Shown here: positions 6,932 through 10,791 of the stretch, in pieces | Layout of the letters: the number at the start of each line of letters is the position of its first letter | Numbering within the stretch: the first letter of the stretch is position 1 | From: an uncultured Acetobacteraceae bacterium | GTDB lineage: Bacteria; Pseudomonadota; Alphaproteobacteria; Acetobacterales; Acetobacteraceae | DNA length: 10,791 nucleotides | Reading direction: 5' to 3' | Assembly (NCBI GenBank): GCA_903839965.1 | Contig: CAIMEK010000902.1 | Span: 1 to 10,791 of the forward strand | The notes under the pieces: generated by a model | Database searches by the model: none | Told to the model about the DNA's origin: nothing | Seen by the model: only the letters and a program-made list of their open reading frames with translations | Translations under genes and position numbers: made by a program

Positions 6932-8131
6932 TTAACCCTCCGAGCAGCGCACGGTCAGGTCCGATCGCTCGAACACCGCCGGCAACAGCTCCGTGCCCAG
7001 GCCCGGGCCCTCCATCGGCAACACGTAACCATTCTCGATGGTGGGAACCACGGTGACCAACTCCTTGTACCAGCCTGTGTAGAATGCGCGCACCGACTCC
7101 TGGATCAGCGTGTTGGGCTGGCTGAACGAGGCGTGCACCGCGGCGACGAAGCCGACCGGGCCGGTGCAGTCGTGCGGCGCGAAGGGGCGATGGTAGGTCT
7201 CCGCCATGGCGGCGATCTTGCGGCCCTCGGTCAATCCGCCGGTCCAGCACAGGTCGGCCATCACCACGTCCATGGCGTCGCGGTCCAGCATGTCCTTGAA
7301 CGGGAAGCGCGAGCCCAGCGTTTCGCTGGCGGTGACCCATACACTGGTCGAGCGGGCATATTCCGCCAGCGCCTGCGGCGAGTTCATGCGGATCGGATCC
7401 TCGAACCACATCGGATCGTACGGCTCGAGCGCCTTGGCCAGTTGTTTCGCCATCGGCAGATTCCACAGGCAGTGGAACTCCACCATGATCTGCATCGCAT
7501 CGCCGACGGCGCGGCGGATCTTCTCGAACGGCTCCAGCGCGGCCTGCAACTGGACCGGCGTGATGGACATGCCGTCGTTTGCCATCGCCGCCGGGTCGAA
7601 CGGCCAGATCTTCATGGCGGAAATGCCAGCCGCCAGCAGGCTTTCCGCCACCGCATCCGCCCGGGTCATGAACCCGTTCAGGTCCTCGTAAGGGCCCGCC
7701 GCTTCGCTGAAGTTCCAGGTGGAAACCGGCTCGATGTTGGTGGAGCGCACGTAGCCATAGCCGGCACAGGTGTTGTAGATGCGCTGTTTGGGCCGACACA
7801 GTCCACCCAGCATCTGGTGCACGGGCTGCCCGCACACCTTGCCGAACAAATCCCATAGCGCGATGTCGACCGCCGAGGCCGCGCGGTATTCCGCACCGGT
7901 GCTCGACTGCGCCATCGGCAGGTTCAGCATGTCGCGGTGGATCGCTTCGATGTGCAGCGGGTTGCGGCCGAGCAGGCGGCCGGCCAGCGTGTCGTGGATG
8001 TGGGCTTCGACCGCGCCGGCGCCGTAGAAGGTTTCGCCCAAGCCGATCCACCCGGCGTCGGTGTGCACGCGGACCCAGATGACGTTGGCGAACTCGGCGG
8101 TCCGCAGTGTTTCGATTTTGGTGATCTTCAC
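6932..8131 (-). CDS. Enolase-superfamily sugar-acid dehydratase (mandelate racemase/MLE family, galactonate-dehydratase-like)
   Basis: This 399-residue enzyme probably abstracts the alpha proton of an aldonate and eliminates water to give a 2-keto-3-deoxy acid, using Mg2+. It has the capping domain at the N terminus (1-120, with GLGETFYGAG at 30-39) and the TIM barrel after it. Candidate metal ligands are Glu218 (MVEFH), Glu244 (WFEDP) and Glu270 (ASETL). Candidate catalytic histidines are His220 and His320 (FAPHD). The spacings 26, 26 and 50 match those I recall for E. coli DgoD (D183, E209, E235, H285), and H220 fits DgoD H185. The first ligand is Glu rather than Asp. ADLCWTGGLTEGRKIA aligns with DgoD's PDLSHAGGITE region. 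The start is GTG at 8131, with AGGGAGGA 5 nt upstream. It is the first gene of the leftward unit. Gluconate, idonate or another aldonate are possible substrates. Confidence 0.9.
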   Translation of the reverse strand: MKITKIETLRTAEFANVIWVRVHTDAGWIGLGETFYGAGAVEAHIHDTLAGRLLGRNPLHIEAIHRDMLNLPMAQSSTGAEYRAASAVDIALWDLFGKVCGQPVHQMLGGLCRPKQRIYNTCAGYGYVRSTNIEPVSTWNFSEAAGPYEDLNGFMTRADAVAESLLAAGISAMKIWPFDPAAMANDGMSITPVQLQAALEPFEKIRRAVGDAMQIMVEFHCLWNLPMAKQLAKALEPYDPMWFEDPIRMNSPQALAEYARSTSVWVTASETLGSRFPFKDMLDRDAMDVVMADLCWTGGLTEGRKIAAMAETYHRPFAPHDCTGPVGFVAAVHASFSQPNTLIQESVRAFYTGWYKELVTVVPTIENGYVLPMEGPGLGTELLPAVFERSDLTVRCSEG

Positions 8132-8136
8132 CGACG

Positions 8137-8144
8137 TCCTCCCT
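8137..8144 (-). promoter_or_regulatory. Strong ribosome-binding site supporting the GTG start of the dehydratase
   Basis: The leftward strand reads AGGGAGGA, a 5-nt spacer, then GTG AAG ATC ACC. The near-perfect Shine-Dalgarno match supports initiation at GTG 8131. Confidence 0.8.
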
Positions 8145-8160
8145 CGGGCCCCACGGGGCG

Positions 8161-8172
8161 CTGGCGCGCCAG
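8161..8172. repeat. Perfect 12-bp palindrome CTGGCGCGCCAG in the dehydratase leader
   Basis: CTGGCGCGCCAG reads the same on both strands and begins about 30 nt upstream of the dehydratase start. It could be an operator or a leader structure, but GC-rich DNA produces such palindromes by chance and only one copy is seen here. Confidence 0.35.
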
Positions 8173-8206
8173 ACGATCGCAGGGCAGCGGCACCGGTAGC
8201 AGGTGC

Positions 8207-8220
8207 TGTGAAATATCACA
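8207..8220. promoter_or_regulatory. Candidate regulator operator TGTGAAATATCACA
   Basis: The sequence has perfect 5-bp arms TGTGA/TCACA around four central bases, inside the only AT-rich part of the divergent region. FadR-type GntR regulators typically bind short dyads of about this size near their own genes, so the adjacent FCD regulator is the likely ligand. The arms also equal CRP half-sites, but the spacer is 4 rather than the usual 6. The dyad is visible; the binding protein is inferred. Confidence 0.5.
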
Positions 8221-8280
8221 ATGTTTTTTGTTTCCGCCCCGGGACATTTTGGGGTAGCGTGTTCCCGCTCGCGGCCCGAT

Positions 8281-8306
8281 GCCGGCGGGCGGGTCATGCC
8301 GCCGGC
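8281..8306. repeat. 8-bp inverted repeat in the regulator leader
   Basis: GCCGGCGG (8281-8288) pairs exactly with CCGCCGGC (8299-8306) across a 10-nt loop, 33 nt before the chosen GntR start. It could fold in the gntR leader RNA. It also argues weakly against initiation at ATG 8279, which would place the stem inside the coding sequence. Confidence 0.35.
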
Positions 8307-8338
8307 ACGCGCCGGTGCCCAGGAGCACCAGGAACGCG

Positions 8339-9115
8339 ATGACAACACGGCAAAAGACAGGGCCCCGCCTGATCGCGGTTTCAGGCCGCCCGGTGGCGGC
8401 GGACAAGCCGCCCCGGAGCAACCGCACGAACCTCTCCGAGCTCGCCTACCAGCGGCTGGAAGAGATGATCGTCACCTGCACGCTGCGGCCGGGCCGGTTC
8501 CTCTCCATCCAGGATTTGCAGGAGCGCATGGGCGTCGGCCGCACCCCCATCCACCAGGCCGTCAGCCACCTCGCCGCGGACACCATCATCATCATCCGGC
8601 CCCGCCACGGCCTGCAGATTGCTCCCGTCGACCTTGCCCGCGACCGCACCCTGCTGCAGCTCAGGCGCGACATGGAACGGTTCGTGGTGCGCTTCGCCAC
8701 CGAGCGGTCCAATGCGTCGTACCGCAACCAGATGCTGCATCTCAGCCGCACGCTGCGCGACAAGGGCGCGAGCATGACGATCGACGAGTTCAACCGGCTG
8801 GACCGGCGCATCGACCATCTGCTGATCGCCGCGGCGGGCGAGCCGTTCCTGGAGCACACGTTGCGGCCGCTGCACACCATCTTCCGCCGCATCGGCTGGA
8901 TCTACCACAGCTGGGTCAGCCCCGACGAAGGCCTCGGCCGCACGCTGGATTGCCACCTGGCCATTCTCGATGCCGTCGTGGCCAACCGGGTCAAGGACGC
9001 TGTCGCCGCGTCCGACCGGCTGATGGCCTTCAGCAACAGCATGTTCGACGTGCTCGGCCGCGGCATCGATCCGGTGCTGTTCGACTGCAACCTGGAAGCG
9101 TCGGCCGCCGACTGA
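8339..9115 (+). CDS. GntR-family transcriptional regulator, FCD (FadR-type) domain
   Basis: This 258-residue regulator probably controls the divergent sugar-acid genes in response to a substrate or intermediate. The winged helix-turn-helix covers about residues 31-97: SELAYQRLEEMIVTCTLRPG, then DLQERMGVGRTPIHQAVSHLAAD, the GntR recognition helix with its R-T-P signature, then the wing RPRHGLQIAPVD. The all-helical FCD effector domain covers about 104-240. The usual FCD metal site looks incomplete: Asp155 and His206 are in place, but the D-x3-H position is Asp159 (His160 follows) and I see no histidine near 228-234. The ATG at 8339 is preferred over ATG 8279 because AGGA stands just upstream and the extra 20 residues look unlike a GntR N terminus. 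An unusual charged tail of about 30 residues precedes the HTH. idnD follows after 20 nt. Confidence 0.9.
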   Translation: MTTRQKTGPRLIAVSGRPVAADKPPRSNRTNLSELAYQRLEEMIVTCTLRPGRFLSIQDLQERMGVGRTPIHQAVSHLAADTIIIIRPRHGLQIAPVDLARDRTLLQLRRDMERFVVRFATERSNASYRNQMLHLSRTLRDKGASMTIDEFNRLDRRIDHLLIAAAGEPFLEHTLRPLHTIFRRIGWIYHSWVSPDEGLGRTLDCHLAILDAVVANRVKDAVAASDRLMAFSNSMFDVLGRGIDPVLFDCNLEASAAD

Positions 9116-9135
9116 GCGGCCAAAGGAACCCACCG

Positions 9136-10170
9136 ATGCAAGTTGCCGTCATCCACGCCCCGTTCGACCTGCGCATCGAGGAGCGGGACATCCCCGCGGT
9201 GGGCCCGCGCGACGTTGCCATCCGCATCCGTGCCGGCGGCATCTGCGGTTCCGACCTGCACTACTACCTGCATGGCGGCTTCGGCACCGTGCGCCTGCGG
9301 GAGCCGTTCATTCCGGGCCACGAGGTTGCCGGCGAGGTGATGGAGGTGGGCGCCGAGGTGATGCGCCTCACCGCCGGCGACCGCGTGGCGGTGAACCCCA
9401 GCCGCCCCTGCGGCCGGTGCGGTTTCTGCCTGAGCGGCCTGCCGACCCATTGCCTGGACATGCACTACTACGGCAGCGCGATGCGCATGCCGCATGCGCA
9501 GGGGCTGTTCCGCGAAGTGCTGGTGTGCGACGAGGCCCAGGCGTACCCGCTGCCCGCCGGATTGACCCTGCAGACCGCGGCCTTCGCCGAGCCGCTCTCG
9601 GTCTGCCTGCACGCGGCGCACCAGGCCGGGTCGTTGCTGGGCAAGCGCGTGCTGATCACCGGCACCGGGCCGATCGGCGCCCTGGCCATCCTGGTGGCGC
9701 GTCAGGCCGGCGCCCGCGAGATCGTCGCCACCGACATCATCGACGCCCCGCTGGCGCTGGCGCGGCGCATCGGCGCCGACGCGGCGCTCAACACGGCCAG
9801 CGATTCGCGGGCGCTCGACCGCTTCAAGGCGGACAAGGGTTATTTCGACGCCGTGTTCGAAGCCTCCGGCAACGGCGCGGCACTGGCCGGCGCGCTGGAG
9901 GCCACGCGGCCCGGCGGCGTGATCGCCCAGATGGGGCTTGGCGGGGCCGAGATGACCGTGCCGATGAACCTGGTGGTGACCAAGGAGATCCGCCTGCAGG
10001 GCACGTTCCGCTTCGACCAGGAATTCGCCTGGTCGCTCGACTACCTGGCCGCCGGCAGCATCGACGTCGCCCCGCTGCTCACCGAGGTCGTGCCATTGGC
10101 CGAGGCGGTGCGCGCCTTCGACCTGGCGGCGGACCGCACCCGCTCGATGAAGGTGCAGCTCGCCTTCTGA
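9136..10170 (+). CDS. idnD: L-idonate 5-dehydrogenase-like zinc-dependent medium-chain dehydrogenase
   Basis: This 344-residue cytoplasmic NAD(P)-dependent enzyme is predicted to oxidise L-idonate (or a close polyol or aldonate) at C5, giving 5-keto-D-gluconate. Catalytic zinc ligands are Cys37 (GGICGSD), His62-Glu63 (GHE) and Glu152 (AFAEPL). The structural zinc loop is Cys92, Cys95, Cys98 and Cys106. The cofactor motif is GTGPIG (176-181), with Asp200 ending the second strand, which suggests NAD. The phrases GGICGSDLHYY, AFAEPLSVCLHAAHQAG, KGYFDAVFEASG and LQGTFRF follow E. coli IdnD as I recall it; sorbitol or threonine dehydrogenase are less close alternatives. The ATG has an AAAGGA site 8 nt upstream. 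It lies 20 nt after the GntR gene and probably shares its transcript, so the regulator may control it too. Confidence 0.9.
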   Translation: MQVAVIHAPFDLRIEERDIPAVGPRDVAIRIRAGGICGSDLHYYLHGGFGTVRLREPFIPGHEVAGEVMEVGAEVMRLTAGDRVAVNPSRPCGRCGFCLSGLPTHCLDMHYYGSAMRMPHAQGLFREVLVCDEAQAYPLPAGLTLQTAAFAEPLSVCLHAAHQAGSLLGKRVLITGTGPIGALAILVARQAGAREIVATDIIDAPLALARRIGADAALNTASDSRALDRFKADKGYFDAVFEASGNGAALAGALEATRPGGVIAQMGLGGAEMTVPMNLVVTKEIRLQGTFRFDQEFAWSLDYLAAGSIDVAPLLTEVVPLAEAVRAFDLAADRTRSMKVQLAF

Positions 10171-10185
10171 GGCCGGCCGCGCTGC

Positions 10186-10791
10186 CTATGCCGTCGCGTC
10201 CGCCAGCGCCGGGTAGTCGTTATAGCCGAGCGGACCCGAGGTGTAGAATGTGTCCGGATCGGGCTTGTTGAACGGTGCGTCCTCGGCGAGCCGGCGGGGC
10301 AGGTCGGGGTTGGCGATATACAGCGTGCCCCACGACACCGCGTCCGCCTCGCCGTCCGCCAGCACCTTCTCGGCGCCGGCCTTGGTGAAGCGCTCGTTGG
10401 CGATCACCCCGCCGCCGAAGATGGCCTTCATGCGCGGCAACTGCCGGGGTATCTCCAGCCGCTCGCGGATGAACAGGAAGGCGATGTGGCGGCGGCCGAG
10501 TTCGCCGGCCACGTAGGCAAAGGTGGTGGCGGGGTCGCTGTCGCCCATGCTGTTGCTCTCGCCGCGCGGCGCCAGGTGCATGCCGACGCGACCCGGGCCC
10601 CACACGGCGATGCAGGCGTCGGTGGCTTCCAGCATCAGCCGTGCGCGGTTCTCGATCGGGCCGCCGTAGTCGTCGACGCGATGGTTGCTGCCGTCCTGCA
10701 GGAACTGGTCGAGCAGGTAGCCGTTCGCCGAGTGGATCTCGACCGCGTCGAAGCCGGCGGCGCGCGCGTTGCGCACCGCTTGCGCGAAGCC
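10186..10791 (-). CDS. Old yellow enzyme family NADH:flavin oxidoreductase, C-terminal 201 residues (partial, 5' end outside window)
   Basis: This is the C-terminal half of an FMN-dependent ene-reductase of the OYE/NemA type, which reduces activated C=C bonds or related electrophiles. The motif VEIHSANGYLLDQFLQDGSNHRVDDYGGPIENRARL includes the His/Asn substrate pair (HSAN, as in yeast OYE1). WGTLYIANPDLPRRL and the C-terminal TFYTSGPLGYNDYP match the NemA-like end. Two FMN-phosphate arginines expected from pentaerythritol tetranitrate reductase (R233 in GIRISP and R324 in FGRDYIANP) appear as His (codon 10576-10578) and Thr (codon 10324-10326). It ends 15 nt from the idnD stop, facing it, with no obvious terminator hairpin between. 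A link to sugar-acid metabolism is not evident, and it may be a neighbour only. Confidence 0.9.
   Translation of the reverse strand, partial: GFAQAVRNARAAGFDAVEIHSANGYLLDQFLQDGSNHRVDDYGGPIENRARLMLEATDACIAVWGPGRVGMHLAPRGESNSMGDSDPATTFAYVAGELGRRHIAFLFIRERLEIPRQLPRMKAIFGGGVIANERFTKAGAEKVLADGEADAVSWGTLYIANPDLPRRLAEDAPFNKPDPDTFYTSGPLGYNDYPALADATA

Larger units (their letters stand above)
8132..8338. promoter_or_regulatory. Divergent intergenic regulatory region between the catabolic unit and the GntR regulator
   Basis: This 207-nt region is the only long non-coding stretch between oppositely directed units, so both promoters are expected here. Most of it is GC-rich, but 8207-8235 forms an AT-rich island that contains a dyad (8207-8220) and a run of six T. 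Two other inverted repeats flank it: 8161-8172 on the dehydratase side and 8281-8306 on the regulator side. I could not identify convincing -35/-10 pairs on either strand. Confidence 0.6.

Noticed and set aside
6497..7858. Long rightward open frame of about 450 codons antisense to the SDR and dehydratase
   Set aside because: It spans two genes with unmistakable family motifs on the other strand, its translation is rich in Arg, His and Ala with no recognisable domain, and GC-rich DNA commonly leaves such antisense frames open.
8207..8220. CRP/FNR-type site
   Set aside because: The arms match CRP half-sites, but the spacer is 4 rather than 6 bases. The nearby FadR-type regulator is the simpler candidate.
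8279..8338. Upstream ATG start for the GntR regulator adding 20 residues
   Set aside because: There is no ribosome-binding sequence before 8279, the added residues are low-complexity, and they overlap an inverted repeat. ATG 8339 has AGGA upstream.
8221..9135. In-frame N-terminal extension of the idnD dehydrogenase through the entire GntR gene
   Set aside because: The extension is proline/arginine/histidine-rich and shadows a clear winged-helix regulator. The dehydrogenase starts at ATG 9136 with its own ribosome-binding site and a family-typical N terminus.
10171..10185. Bidirectional terminator between the convergent idnD and OYE genes
   Set aside because: The 15-nt gap holds only a short GGCCGGCC palindrome, with no loop-bearing stem or T-run.

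Overview
This is a GC-rich stretch of bacterial chromosome, most likely proteobacterial. The basis is tripartite TRAP transporters with fused QM membrane subunits, a FadR-type GntR regulator, Sec and Tat signal peptides, and strong GC bias at third codon positions. Rhodospirillales/Acetobacteraceae or Burkholderiales are plausible, but the lineage cannot be fixed from the sequence. The window reads as a sugar-acid (aldonate-type) uptake and catabolism locus. No rRNA, tRNA, CRISPR array, insertion sequence or phage gene was seen.

Layout. A divergent regulatory region (8132-8338) separates two transcription units. The leftward unit runs, in transcription order: a galactonate-dehydratase-like enolase-superfamily enzyme (GTG start, 8131-6932); a gluconate-5-dehydrogenase-like SDR (6927-6160); a Tat-type TRAP solute-binding protein (GTG start, 6100-5090); a fused TRAP QM permease (5085-3208); a second fused QM permease (3167-1317); a Sec-type solute-binding protein (1272-289); and, after a 149-nt gap holding a strong hairpin, a second SDR that leaves the window (139-1). 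The rightward unit is a GntR/FCD regulator (8339-9115) followed 20 nt later by an L-idonate-5-dehydrogenase-like zinc dehydrogenase (idnD, 9136-10170). A partial old-yellow-enzyme reductase (10791-10186) converges on idnD with only 15 nt between the two stops.

How the genes may work together (inference). The two TRAP systems would import sugar acids. IdnD would oxidise an L-idonate-like substrate to a 5-keto acid, and the SDR(s) would interconvert the 5-keto acid with a gluconate-like acid. The enolase-superfamily enzyme would dehydrate an aldonate to a 2-keto-3-deoxy acid. The GntR regulator would sense the substrate or an intermediate, possibly through the TGTGA-N4-TCACA site between the two units. 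No gluconate kinase, KDG kinase, KDPG aldolase, IdnT/GntP permease or IdnR is present here, so the end of the pathway lies elsewhere.

The most unusual points are: the mirror-ordered double TRAP cassette (SDR-P-QM then QM-P-SDR, all on one strand), flanked by two close SDR paralogues; different export routes for the two binding proteins; an OYE lacking two expected FMN-phosphate arginines; a D-to-E change at the first metal ligand of the dehydratase; and an FCD regulator whose usual metal site looks incomplete. I found no clear evidence of an entirely new kind of system.
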